64,000 nt of DNA from Eutreptiella sp. 'Long Island Sound 2002' (Eukaryota > Euglenozoa > Euglenophyceae > Eutreptiales > Eutreptiaceae). The notes beneath the pieces were generated by a model. That model had not been told where the DNA came from. It saw nothing but the letters and a program-made list of their open reading frames with translations, and did no database searches. The position numbers and the translations under genes were made by a program. The stretch covers positions 146,887,596-146,951,595 of the forward strand of contig OZ038381.1 in NCBI GenBank assembly GCA_964036045.1, given 5' to 3'. Positions 21,138-32,763 of this stretch are shown piece after piece; position 1 is the first letter of the stretch; every line of letters begins with the position of its first letter.

Positions 21138-21802
21138 GGTTCAAGGAACAACAAGACAAGGTGGACAACGCCAAGGCTATGCTCCAAAGCGTGAGGGAGC
21201 AGCAGTGGACCAAGAAGAACAAACACCGAGTGCCTGCATCCTATCAAGAGGGAGACTGGGTGTTGGTCCACCACAGTCGGCTACCCACCTGGCCCCGTCC
21301 CACCAGTGATGACCGATACTTTGGGCCCTGCAAGAACCAGACCATGCACAGTCACAGCATCACTGTGCAGTGTTCTCCCCGACTCGGGGGGACCCTGGTG
21401 TGCGCAGCCCAGCAGCTGAAACACTACTACGATCCTGAGGACTTCTGTGGGGAAGAATGGGAACTGAACGACGAGTAGATCGCCGCTCTGGACCCACAGG
21501 GCGCTGGTAGCCCCGTGGAAGTAGAAGGAGAACTCCCCGACATGAACGCCGAGGAGATGGTCAAGGAAAGCTTCTACATGGTTAAGTCTATCCTCCGACA
21601 CCGCTACCGCCGAGGGTGGCAATTCCTCACCCTCTGGGAAGGGTTTGGATTTGAGGAAGCTACCTGGGAACTCTTTTGTGCGTTAGTGCTCCCTGAGGGA
21701 CGCCGAATCCCTTTTCTGGTTGACTACTTGTCCCAGAACAACCTAGGACAGTTGCTGAGGCTCGCTGAAATATTTGCCTCGCAGAAGAAGCCTAGGGACT
21801 GA
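21138..21802 (+). pseudogene. pol: Integrase C-terminus and chromodomain of element A
   Basis: The basic helix (SVREQQWTKKNKHRVP), GPY/F-like segment and, after a TAG at 21476-21478, the chromodomain-like module (YMVKSILRHRYRRGWQFLTL, EGFGFEEATWE) are retained in one frame to a stop at 21800-21802. It is collinear with C 13020-13632. Confidence 0.7.
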
Positions 21803-24159
21803 ACTCTTCCTATACCTGCCTATGTATGTGTGAGTGTGCAGAGCCTGAGGACCTAAGAGCAAGCTGCAGAAGTGGTGTCCTAATTATATGCAGGTCTGCG
21901 CCCTTGCTGAACCCGGCGGATGTCTTTACACAGTGCGATGGGGTACGCCCGACGTCTCTCAGCCCCTAGGTGCCCAGTTTCTGTGCTTGCACCAGAAGCC
22001 TTGGGGGGAATATCCAGCGCTAACACCAAGGTATTGGTTTTGCCTATCTACCTGCCTACTACAGGGGAGGGGTGGCCAAAAGCTAGGAGGCATGAAAACG
22101 CCTATTTGCTAGGCGGCCAAAACCTGACTACCACTGCCACGGTCCACCGAAAAACCCTAAAAACGTTTCAGGAAACAGGGGGGACAGGAACACACTCACT
22201 ACAGGTCCTACACACTCTATACTGCGGCACCAGCCATCGAAGGGTGAGCGAACACAGCCCTGCTGTAGCCCTCACCCAAGCCTGCCACAACTACACTCAC
22301 ACACTACTTGCCGGTGTTCATGAAGGAGGCTCAGGCCCTAGTGGCCCACCTGTGAAAATGCAAGAAAACACAGCGCTACTAAGTAGCTGTGGCCTAACAG
22401 GGATGTCACTAAACGTTTCTCTGCTAGGGAGGGAAGGAGTGCTCTGTTTGCTTGCACAACGTAAGTAGACGTCCCACAATCACCATTCCTGGCCGAGGCC
22501 AGCTTGTGTTTATGTGATCTGCGCCCCTGTTTAGCAGTGCTCGGCGATGACACAAATTCACCCTTTTCCATGGCCTACCTGAAAGAAGCACATGCAGGAC
22601 AGTTTGGAACTCAGGAATCTAACCTGCCTCGCCTTATTATACGGGTCTCCGAAAGCCAAATGATACACTGCGTCCGAAGTGCCCTATCAAGCAAGCAAGC
22701 TCATGGACCTCCACCCGTTCTCCTAAGGAACGTAGGGCAGAGCCCCAGGGCAACCTAAACAAGGGTCATACCGAGCGCACCTCGCCTTTAACGCGTCATA
22801 TGCATGCACGAGTTCGGTATCTGCCTATCTTTATGAACCCCCTTTCAATCCATCCATACCAATCTGGGTGCACAATCACTGACTCACCCAGGGGGTGGCC
22901 CCTCCTGGGCTTACTCACCTTACCTACCGCTGAAGAACGAGAGCAGGTGACAAGAGAAAACAAAATACAAGCAAAAAGAAGGGAATATGCACTCGTGTGT
23001 ATGTCCTAATTAGAGCTACAAAAAAAAGGGAACTTGTGTTGTAAGAGCAGTCGTCACAGTTGTCCGGCATTGCACCGCTGGGCAGGAGCCGTAGCCCCCC
23101 GTGACAACCACTCCCTGGCCAAAAGGCATCTGTTTTGCCCTGATCTGACCTCTAATCCCCTGAGATCTTCTAATATATGCCTCTATCTTACGTGTGTGCT
23201 ACTGCATGCGAGTGTGTATGTCTAATGAGCGAAAACGCGAGGTAGGCACTGTGCAGGCAATATCCGTGATCGAAAAACACCTGTTCTTTTATTCTTTTTT
23301 TTGAATTGTTGAATTTTTGCTTCTGGGATATTCCTATAAGCAAGAGTGGAGTTTCTACCTATATTATTTTGTGTGAGTTTTGTCATTTCTTGCTAACTAC
23401 GTGACATACTGTTATAATCTTTTTTTTTCTGTCTTTTCCGGCCGTGAAATAAGACGCGCCCCTGCGCGCCGCTTTTCTCTGCGTATGATTCCAGGAATTT
23501 AAAAATTCCTGTGATGAACAAAAAGGACGCAAAAATGTGCATTAAATGCACATGAGGATTCTGGACAGGTGTGTACCATCACAAAAATTCTACGCCGTCA
23601 TTTGACGGATCGTGGTGTATCGTAGATCGTTGATCAGCAATCAGGCCCTCATAGTTTGCATCTCTTCTGTTCAGATGTCCCTGAGTGGCAAAGCGAAGTA
23701 GGCCGCGTTTTGGCCAATGCGCGGCCTCAAGGAAGACTGTCCATGATCCGAAGACCCCATTAGTGGGGCAATAAATTTTTGCGACGCCCCCCTGCACCAA
23801 GAACAGGACAAGTACAGCCCGCAGGTAGGAGAGAGAGCCGGAGAACAAGCCCTGACCGTGTCCTGCATTGCAATCTGTGCTTTGCCACTTGGAGCGAGGG
23901 AGGCATGAGTACATGACTTTGCATGCCCATTCTAACCCCCTACCAAGACACAGTCGCACTAGCGACACTACTAAGCGCAGTGGGGACTGTAGGAGATTGT
24001 GTGGGCATGCCAAAAAGCGACGTCTGCCCTGGTGCCACGCCCATTTACCAGTGTGAGGCCGGTTCCAGGTAATTTTTAAAAAATGGTGAAACCATGGGGA
24101 GGCCAAGAAGAAAACCCCCTTTTTTCCTACAAATGCGGCAGTGGTGGGCACCACAGCAC
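21803..24159 (+). other. Long non-coding 3' region of element A
   Basis: About 2.36 kb, alignable with C 13633-15888 from the end of pol to the polypurine tract aagggggg at 24160-24167. No coding frame is supported. That two diverged copies keep the length and many words argues that the region belongs to the family. Confidence 0.6.
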
Positions 24160-24167
24160 AAGGGGGG

Positions 24168-25378
24168 AGCAAGAAAAAGTGTATCCACATGCCTGTGGGT
24201 AAGTGTTGGTTGTTTTGGAGATGCCTAGAGGCGTATTACTTTTTTGTCTGAGTATTGTCCTAACCAACAGGGGTTGACAAAGCATTTTGACATATAAAAC
24301 CAAGCACTAGATCCAGGATGTTGTGTGGACCAACAGATGTGACATAAACACCACTTTCCTGATCGAATGAGGCGCTACTCTGAGTCAAGAGCCTTTGATT
24401 TTCCTATATTTTATCATGAATGAGAGCGCGAGCTCAACCGAGTCAGCACTCGTGAGTACGCGTTACGGCATGCGAGTCCCGTAGCACGTGCTTCTTCAAG
24501 TTGTCTCACGCCTACTGAAAACCAACCCAGGTGGGGGTGCCTGCAGGACAGGGCCTTTGGCCTAGGTTTGGGCCCCTGGGCCCCAGAAACCAGAGATTGA
24601 TGAGGATGTGCGATGGGACCCTCCCCCACGTATCATCCACCCGAAGGAGAGGAATGTGAGACTTCGGTCGAACATGGGTTACATCTCTGGGCAGAACCCG
24701 CGGTAGGGTACTGCTCGCGGCGACTGCGCCCTTCCCCCATGTGGGGGAGCCGCTTTGTGGGGGCACGTGCAGTAGGGCCCTGGGTGGGTGAGCAAAAGCT
24801 CCTTGGTAAGACCCCCTTGCGGGGCAACCCCAGTCCCGAGATGACCTACCTATGTACCTCATGAATGCTTAGCTGTCCTAGTGGTCTGCACCCTAGGGGG
24901 CTGGGGCACATCTTTTCCGAGAGGTCCTTGGTTCAATACCGGGTCAGCCTAGCTAAGTAGGAAGTTCGCATGTGACATGGCAGTGACCTCAGCGCTGCAT
25001 GCCGTGCCACCTGAGCACCTATGGGACCCAAAACAAAGACTGCACATGTCTAGATGGCACTACAAAGGGAGAGAGTGCCCATGTGGGCAGTTTTCCAATT
25101 ATCTTTTCCAAATCTGTGGTCTTTGCGAAGTTCCTTTGTGTAGATACACTGTCTATCTTTTCTCCATTGACTGCAGCCCTGCATGTTCTAGTTTTGATCC
25201 TGAATTTCATCCTTTTGCACTGTGGGAGCTTGGGAGCGTTTGGACTATCCTTTTATTTCACAAAAAACATCGGCAACTGGAAAGCAATGCAGCAACAAGA
25301 AGCAGCAGAAGCAAGCAAGAGCAGAATACAAAACAAACACATCAAAAACTTCATTCGTGAAAGTTGTTCAAACTTTCT
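24168..25378 (+). repeat. 3' LTR of element A (with an inserted SINE-like element)
   Basis: It begins AGCAAGAAAAAGTG after the purine tract and ends AAACTTTCT at 25378. Its 5' two-thirds align with C's LTR, including the tRNA-like segment near 24890-24950; its 3' third has diverged strongly from C but matches A's own 5' LTR remnant (1075-1250). Without the 437-bp insert and one duplication copy it is about 766 bp. Confidence 0.85.
24422..24858 (+). mobile_element. SINE-like insertion in A's 3' LTR, 8-bp target duplication
   Basis: The word TCATGAAT occurs at 24414-24421 and 24859-24866, and C's LTR has it once at the same place. The 437 bases between are absent from C's LTRs. The insert starts with an A-box-like GAGCTCAACCG (24430-24440) and, about 30 bases on, a B-box-like ATGCGAGTCCC (24470-24480), the layout of a tRNA-derived Pol III promoter. 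The remainder is G/C-rich without coding evidence, and no clear A-rich tail is seen. Confidence 0.55.
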
Positions 25379-25764
25379 CCAAGTCACTGTTCGCTTTCGT
25401 CACACACTCTGCTATCCGGGGACATTAAAAGCAAAGGCGAAAAACCTGCAAAATAAGAGGCCCCGGGTAAGCAGCAACATGTTGCATCTTACCGGGTTCT
25501 CTTTGGTATTTGAAACACGTTCCCTTGCTGCACACTATTGCACAGTAATGCACAGTACTGCAAACATACGCGAACAAACGTGCAAGCTCTGCCTCATTTC
25601 GGTTTTCATCCGAGTCTTCAAGATGGTACCTGTGCATTCATCCATAGCATACTTGATGTTAACAAGGAGGTGGTTCCATGAGTCTCACCCACTCGTAATT
25701 CCCACAATGGGCCGGAATCTTTTGGAGGTTGCTTTTGGCAGGGAACAACAACGACTGTACCGGC
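25379..25764. other. Flank of element A, no gene recognised
   Basis: Starts ccaagtcactg, the right flank of A. No convincing coding frame, repeat or RNA feature. Confidence 0.4.
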
Positions 25765-26135
25765 CGGTATTTTACTGTACTGTGCTATGCGGTGGTGTAT
25801 TGTACTACATTGTCTTGTCCGGTATTGTATTGTACAGTCTTATACTGGACCTAACTGATCCGTCCTGTGCTGTCCTTGTATTGTATAGTATTGTCTTGTA
25901 CTACACTGCACTACCTTGTACTCTACCGTATTATATTGTATTATACAGCACTGTCCCGCTCTGCAGTGTGCTGTGCTGTACTGTACTGTGCTGTACTATA
26001 CGGTACCGTACTTTACTTTATGGCAAGGTATCGTAGTGTATACTATTGTACTGTGCTGTACTGTAATGTACTGTACTTTACTGTATCGTAGTGTATTGTA
26101 CTGTATCATAATGTATTGTACTGCCCCGTCATGTG
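25765..26135. repeat. Degenerate TGTAC/TGTAT pentamer minisatellite
   Basis: About 370 bases consist mostly of diverged five-base units (tgtac, tgtat, tgtcc, tgtgc). Apparent frames rich in Tyr/Cys/Val/Leu in this interval come from the repeat. Confidence 0.75.
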
Positions 26136-26962
26136 CTGTAGGCGAATGATGATGCCGATGCTCCCACCACATTCCTCTTGCGCCACACTTGCTGCATCTC
26201 CACATTACAAAATGACCTTACAGATCCAAACCTCAGCATCCGACCCTTCATGAGCCATGGCCCGTTTTAATGTGGTGACAATTCTTGGGGTGGAGCCAAA
26301 GGGGAGGGGTTGGCACGAGAAAAAAATGGTAGGCATCACTCCATCAACCACGACACAAACATGAAAAAGCTCGTCTTTCCTCGAAGCCCGGTACGTGCAC
26401 GAGTCTGAGTAATCAAGAAAACAGAAGAGCGCTTCATGAGCAGACCTTGGGAAAAGCGGAATAGTAGGAAAATAAAGCGAAGCACCTCACTAACGGAGGG
26501 GGCAGAATGATAACTTGGTATAATTCTTCCTCGATTGAGTGGCACGAGCTTGGCATTCCGTTGTACATGACACAATGGCTCACAGCACTGCAGAATCTTG
26601 TACACTGTCTTGCAAAGGGCCCACATGCCCTGTACCATGTTGGTGGGCAGCGTTTCAATCACTGACATCACGTGGCAACCTCATTGTCACAAGGCCAAGT
26701 ACACACAGTGCTCGCCCAGCTGTGTATGATACTTGAGGGAGCACATCATGAAGTTTGAAGTACCTTGAACGAAGGGAACAGAGTGGCCAACTTGAGGGTA
26801 TTGCTAACAGGCAATGTGTCACATCCCGTCCTTGCTAGCATCATATCTTAGCCAAGAGGAGGTAAGAAGCCACTCTTGTCTGAGCTGCTGTTTCTTGGCG
26901 GGGACGGTAGACGGCAGGTGCCTCCCACCACAGCAGGTGCAAAAGTCGTCTTTATTGCACCC
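26136..26962. other. No supported gene
   Basis: Mixed-composition sequence. Short frames on both strands (for example 26434-26658 minus) show no motif and overlap each other. Confidence 0.35.
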
Positions 26963-27391
26963 TCAATGCACGGGAAAATGACACTTGTGACATTTCACAT
27001 CCATGGCGGACACTTCCTGTCCACATACACGGCAGGTGCACACAAAGCAGTGCACCTTTGATGCTATCCTTGGCATGCATGCATCATCAACCAGCTTATG
27101 GCAGTTCTCACATGAATACCTGATGCCACAAATCTTTGCGCCACAGCATGCACACGGTACAGTAACAAAAAGGAAAAGACCTAGTGCGGGGGTGGCGCTT
27201 GAAGACGAATGCGGTGGGACAACCGGCGCGCCTGTACTAGACGACGGCTTCTTTATGATGAACTCCCAGCCGTCATGTGTGCCATCCGTCTTGGCGGCTC
27301 GCATGACGTAGGTGTGTGCCAACTTCGTCAACGCCTTCCCGTTTGGGGAGTGCAGGTACCAGTGGGCAGCTAACGCATTGTCGAAAGGCAT
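26963..27391 (-). CDS. Cys-rich zinc-binding protein segment (ZZ/DC1-like)
   Basis: A 142-codon minus-strand frame starts at an ATG (27391) that directly follows an in-frame TGA. The first ~50 residues include ALTKLAHTYVMRAA and GWEFIIKKP; a Ser/Pro-rich linker follows. From about residue 80 comes CACCGAKICGIRYSCENC, with further CxxC pairs (CRVCGQ; CHKC). The pattern C-x2-C then G-I-R-Y-x-C-x2-C is typical of ZZ and of C1/DC1 zinc fingers, which bind two zinc ions and mediate protein or lipid contacts. After the TGA at 26963-26965 the frame stays open with more Cys (DDFCTCCGG) to a TGA near 26820. It could be exons of a longer gene, a decayed copy or a captured fragment. Confidence 0.45.
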   Translation of the reverse strand: MPFDNALAAHWYLHSPNGKALTKLAHTYVMRAAKTDGTHDGWEFIIKKPSSSTGAPVVPPHSSSSATPALGLFLFVTVPCACCGAKICGIRYSCENCHKLVDDACMPRIASKVHCFVCTCRVCGQEVSAMDVKCHKCHFPVH

Positions 27392-29526
27392 TCAATCGGC
27401 ACCCTCGGGTGCAATGGGACCGCAGCGGCGCATCCATAGATCACTACTTGTCCCGAGACGCGGGACAAAAAAAATGGTATGAGGGGTGAACAAACAAGAA
27501 GACGAGGGATGACAGTTATTCTTGGAGAATGGAGAAACCTAGGAGTGACTAGAATAGTAGCTAATTAGAGGCTGCCGCAACTACACATTGCTTTGTTTGG
27601 CTCCTTTAGCCCCTCGTTGGGGGTCCCACTTGGCCACGGAATAAAGCAAAGAGGTCTTGTTAGCACCCCCAATGAATTTGGGCGTATTGTGGTTGCTACA
27701 GGTGGTGGGCCCTGAAGTGCCCATCTGTGTAATCTCTAGTGGTGTTTGTCGCCATATGTCTTATAGGGTCTCAGGCTCTGTCAATTTGTTGATGCTACTA
27801 CGCACGGACATGCACCGAATTACAAGCGAGAACTTTTTTCATTTTGGGGGAAAATTTTGTGTTCAATTGTGGACCTACAAATGTAAGCTGTCACAAAGTG
27901 CCAAGAGCCACATTTCCGTAACGTCTTTGTTCTAAGCGGTCATGTGTCCTCATGTGTCCATGGGCACCAGGTGTCGAGTATGATTATCTTTTCTGGCGCA
28001 ATTCTGTTTTGGTGGGGGGCTGATTTTTGCTGATATTGCACAAACAAAAATTTCACATTTAAAAATAAGTGAAGATTATAAACACTCCAGCAAATGACTG
28101 GGTACCAATCATGAAACTGGGTGACCAACACACCAATATGGAGACACAAGACACACAGACCACATTCCCTACATGATGAACAATGCAAAAAGGGCAAATC
28201 TGCGTGCATATGTGTCACATTGCCGTGGTGTGATATGCATGAATGCACAGTTTGTGAAATGATGACTGATATCTTGTGCAGTGCTGCTGTTGCTGTACTT
28301 TGGACCAAACGGTGAAACAAACATTTTACAATCAAAGCAGAACACAACCTTGAAGCCTTTTGCACATCAATGGAGGATTGTACAGGAAAGGAATACAAAT
28401 GGCATTCCAGCGTACACCACATGACATGCAAAAGTTAAAACACAAACTGTAGCAGTCACTTGTCAATGACTGGCTCCTGCAATCTGACAGACCTGTAGAA
28501 ACCCAAGTTTATTCAATGAATGCTGCCCATGCAAAGATGCATGTGCACCTGCCTCTTGAGATGCTTACCTCATTCTTAACTTCTCACCTGAATGAAACGT
28601 ATCCCTCAAACTCAGATCAGAGGGCTCATGAGCTAGAACGGTGTACGTAAAGACAGACCATGTGAGAAAAATGGCCTCAAATCCTGACTTGCTGCTACAC
28701 TTTCAGGCATCTGACTGGGTTAGAAGGACATAAATAAGCACCTCAACGACAAAAATTTTCAGACAACAAAAAAGAAAAACAAAGAAAACAAAAAACAAAA
28801 CAAAAGAAAAGAAAAATTTGCAGAAGGGGCACCCCATCACTGGAAACCCCAAATTTTGTCGTTTGAAATATCTACCTGCAACGAAAAATAGTGCCAATTC
28901 AGTACTGTACGGAAAACATTAATCCAACACAACAACAGCACTGGACCCGTTACCATTCATGGGAGTAATTTCGGGTTGCATTTCCTGTTGGCAAGTCTCA
29001 GCACCAAATTCCTTTCCAAGATAGCACAAACAGAATATACACGTCAGAAAGCACCAAACAAGTGGGTGGTCATCAACGGCCCAGTATGCAATGGATCGAA
29101 GTGCGCATAGGCAGGGAGGATCACAGCATCCCCAAGGGAAATGGGATGCCTTGGGACTGTAAGACCATTGATTGGGATCTCCTGTGTAACTGCTGCTTTC
29201 GTCTGGAAAAAAAAACCCGTGTTGAACCATTGGACTCAAGTCAAGCACCCACATATCACTGAGATGCTGCACATGACCTGATCACTGGTCCTCAGCCATT
29301 TGGTCCCTGCGGTGATCTGTCTGGAGGCCTGGGCCACTGTCAGCTTTTGCAGCCTCGCTGGACGCAAAACTGGGAGATGTGTCCCACCACTCCAGCACAC
29401 TCAACACTTATGCTGCCTCTGCCACACACATTTCCGACCATCATCTATCATTTGTGAAAAGCAACCTGCCCTATGTGTCTGCTGCTACTTGCTGTACCCC
29501 ACACTGCCACAATTTGGGCCAACCTT
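27392..29526. other. About 2.1 kb without a supported gene
   Basis: A/T-richer, with an A-rich stretch at 28745-28815. No coding frame with recognisable content; short minus frames near 27940-28431 look accidental. Confidence 0.35.
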
Positions 29527-29542
29527 GGGGGGGGGGGGGGGG
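29527..29542. repeat. Poly(G) tract
   Basis: About 15 consecutive G. A second tract of about 18 G is at 29910-29930. Similar G or C tracts recur through the window. Confidence 0.9.
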
Positions 29543-30329
29543 CTGGAATGGGCCCAAGTAGGCTTCTGAACAGTTGGGGGTCTGCAACATTACCCTGCAT
29601 GTGCACCTCAAAAGGGTCAGAGCGTCTTGGAGGGGCATGGGTGCAAAATTTCCTCAAATTGTTTTCTCCGGCACCGTTGCAGCCAGAACTTTCTCCAGCG
29701 CCCTCAGCACATAAACTGGGATGAACGGTCCAGTTACACCTCAGCGCCCCCCTGTGGGCTGATGAGATAGTTTCCCTTGCAGGAGCCAGAACATAGTCTG
29801 ATGCCCATAGCATACAGCAATAAATCTGCAGTTAGTTCCCTGTCGTCTCTGCATTCTCCAGAACCCTGATCCGCCTTCCTCCACTTCCAATTTCAGCAGC
29901 AGGCGAAATGGCGGGGGGGGGGGGGGGGGGCAAGGGGCCAGTTATCTACTGATGCCATTCGGATCCAGTTCGGCAGAAATTGCCTTGCGCCTGTGCCCAT
30001 GCTATGGTGGTGATCCCTGTTTGAAAGCACAAATTTCCGCTGGTTTTGGACTTGGAGGGACAAGGAGACAATGGTCTGCACCACTGTGGGGTCCAGTCCC
30101 CTGGTCCATCGGGGGCTTGAGGAAATCCTGTTACTTGTGCCTTTCCTGTGGGTGGCCTGAACAGAAGGCCACCCGGCCAGACCCAAGATGTCGGCCTTTC
30201 GCTGGTGGAGGGTCCCTGTGGATTCACACCCTCTGCAATCCTTCAGGGCTGGAAAAAGAACTGTTGTTTCAATTTGCAGCTCAGCTTCAGTTGGCGTCAA
30301 GCGCGCTACCGTCATCCTACTGTTCCAGA

Positions 30330-30560
30330 GGCAGGCAGAGGCTGTAGGAGGGACTTGTGCAGTGTACACATTGATTCGCATGATGTGCCAGCAGTGTATG
30401 AAGCAGTGCGACGGCAGTGTGAGAGAGGACCCCCTATTTTGGAGACAGGACCAAGACGGGGACCGCCAGCGAACAGGAGGGCACAACAGGCCTGGGAGTC
30501 CTTTCTGGCTTCTATTGGGATGGGGCTGAGGACATCACAAGAAAACCTTGTGTCTCTAGA
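30330..30560 (+). CDS. Probable exon of an unrecognised + strand gene
   Basis: The + frame containing SVHIDSHDVPAVYEAVRRQC and RRAQQAWESFLASIGMG has a natural, helical composition and lacks the bias of nearby low-complexity frames. It is open from 30148 to 30789, but the outer parts look like intron or shadow sequence. Splice sites were not fixed. The minus strand is also open here (29893-30486), so strand assignment is a judgement from composition. No family was recognised. Confidence 0.3.
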
Positions 30561-30769
30561 GCCAGTCTCACCCTTGCGTCATGATGGACGGAGAACACAC
30601 CCCTTGGGACACTGTCTGTGCCCCCTCTTTCGCACTTATGTTGCACACCATGCTGTGCCTTTACTTCCCTTTCCCGCTCCTGCTGCGGCCAGCATCCTGC
30701 GGCTGTTGCCTGCCTTTGCTCTGCCCCAAGAAAAAAAGACGAAAGCATATTGGCATATCCGCCTTGCCC

Positions 30770-31018
30770 ACGACCCAGCAACGGCATGACAAGCGGGTGG
30801 TCGTTGGCTTGGTCATTGGACACCCAAATCTGATGCGTTACGTGGAGGAAAGTCGCTGGACAAGCCAGCTGTTGCGCATGCAGACATGCCCGGGGCGCTG
30901 TGCAATTTTGGCTTTCCCACCAGCAGGTGGCAAATTGTCAGTGGTTAGGCTTTGCAACCACAAAGTGCTGGTGTTCGAAGAACAGAACTTTGCTCCCAGA
31001 AGCACAATGCCCAAGTGA
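30770..31018 (+). CDS. Probable last exon of the same + strand gene
   Basis: The frame reads VVVGLVIGHPNLMRYVEESR, then GRCAILAFPPAGGKLSVVRL and KVLVFEEQNFAP, ending in TGA at 31016-31018. Alternating hydrophobic strands and a charged helix suggest a globular domain. It is in a different frame from 30330-30560, so an intron between them is assumed. The function is unknown. Confidence 0.35.
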   Translation, partial: TTQQRHDKRVVVGLVIGHPNLMRYVEESRWTSQLLRMQTCPGRCAILAFPPAGGKLSVVRLCNHKVLVFEEQNFAPRSTMPK

Positions 31019-32763
31019 GACAATCAGTGCTTGCAATGTAAAGGAGTGCACCAAACGGCAATGGAAGGAGGGAGGGTGATGACACATCAAATTGTTACTT
31101 GGAGATGGAGCCCTCTGTACTTTCTGACTTGGCTGGCCCAAGGGACACTCACTTGAAGGCGGGGGAGGGCGGTTGAGGACAAGGTCGAGTGTCTAGGGCC
31201 GCTCTTCCCCTCCTTTGGTAGGCACCGTGGGATTGCTTAGTGATACGGGGGGAAGGGGGGGGCGCTACCCTGGCCTTCCTGGGATATTGGCTGACCTACC
31301 CCCCCCCCACCCGCATCAGAAAAACTCAGGGGAAAATGAAGCTCATTTAAGGGGCCGGTAAAGGGAGGCTGATTTGAGGCACACAAACTTTTTTGTGGCC
31401 TCCCCCCCCCCCAGTATATAGTATTGACGGGCCACTAAGCAATACCCATGGTGGGCACCATTCTGTCCTTCTCAATACTCACTGTGTCACAGGCACTCCT
31501 GACAACCAATGTCGTGGGGTCCCTTCTCTTTCCTCAAAGAGAAGTGACCAGGCCAACAAATTCGAACACACAGCCCAGCCATCAATGCATTTCCCATAAA
31601 AGTCTCCATGCACCAATGCCCAAAGCAAGTCCACACCCTCGAAACCAAGGAAAACAGCCCTGGTGCTCAGAACGCAAGGCAAATCCGGACAACTGCTCGT
31701 AGGCTTGTATATTAGCCGTCGCTGCCTGGTGTTGCATACTGCCCCGACGGCGCCAGCTTGTGTACAAGGGCTGACAGGTTGGGCAGACGGCCCAGATGAT
31801 GATGTGGTGGGCGATCAGGCTCATGAGGTTGTTGGGGTTCAAAGCCACGTGGTGGGCTTCCGCTCTGGCCAGAGTGCTTACGGCAAAGAGGCGGGACCAA
31901 CACCGCGCCAACGGGATTCTGGTTCCACCTCTTTGTCACTGATAGCATGGGTTGGGGACACCGCCCTGGTGCTGGTGGAAGGTATTGCAAAGGGGGTGCT
32001 GGGGTGCCGTGTCGCACAGTGTGGCCTGCTTGTTGATGGAGGTTGTTAGTGGCTGTCAGTAGACGGGAGACAATGCAGTTTTGTGGGTCAGAGTGGAATG
32101 CTAATCCCACTGCCCCCGTTTGCAGCAGACAGCCCCCGTGATATCCAATTCCCTGTTGGCACCGGCTTCCTACCCGGTCATTGCTGTGACGGTGAAGTTC
32201 GGATGGTGCCCTGGACCACTGATGTGGCAAGGGGGGGTCCCGGATCATCAAGTGCTACCCACCAATGGTCGCTGCATGTGACACTCAGTTGGACAACGGG
32301 GGCATTTGTTTTTTTGTTGGGGTCTGAGGCTGCCTGTTTTGGGCTCGACCATCAACGGTCGGAGCCCCCTCTAGAGGACGGGACGGGACAGGACGGGGTG
32401 AGGAGGCTGAAACTGCCAAAGCGGCCTCAAGAAATGGGCCACGTTGAAGACTGGGGGAGAAAGGGGGAAACTTCTCCGAAGATGTCTGCGTCCCCATTGT
32501 ATTCCGTTTCACCCCTGTGTTACCCAGACCCGACCTCGTCTAGCGCTATGTGCTCCCCATTTTGCATCCCGTGGAGCCCGGCCAGACGGAGGAAAGCGGG
32601 CTTCTGATGATGATTGTCGGTCCCACAGTGCCCACAGGGCAGGGCCGTCGCTGTATGAAAATATGGCGCGACTTTGCCCGCAGACATTGCGGTGTCCAAA
32701 CAGTGGTGAATGCAACGGTATCCGGGGATTCATGCAGAAGTGGTCAGTGGTGAGTTTCAGTGA
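31019..32763. other. Between gene models; weak minus-strand coding signal at 31582-31911
   Basis: A minus frame at 31911-31582 contains HHVALNPNNLMSLIAHHIII, which has a protein-like look, but it has no supporting motif or splice context. The interval also has C runs at 31300-31313 and 31402-31412. The 3' end of the minus-strand SOD-fold gene lies just right of this interval, so its 3' untranslated region is probably here. Confidence 0.25.

Larger units (their letters stand above)
18593..25378 (+). mobile_element. Ty3-like LTR retrotransposon A, 3' part
   Basis: The text resumes at gcaagcaacctacactctgacgag, which in C directly follows the point where A was broken at 4737. Then come reverse transcriptase, RNase H, integrase and chromodomain, the long non-coding 3' region, a purine tract and a 3' LTR with the same AG...CT ends. 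The number of stops is higher than in C, in keeping with A being the oldest of the three nested elements. Confidence 0.88.

Noticed and set aside
24512-24862. 116-codon minus frame inside the SINE-like insert
   Set aside because: Pro/Arg/Gly-rich with no motif, and the insert has the structure of a non-coding Pol III element.
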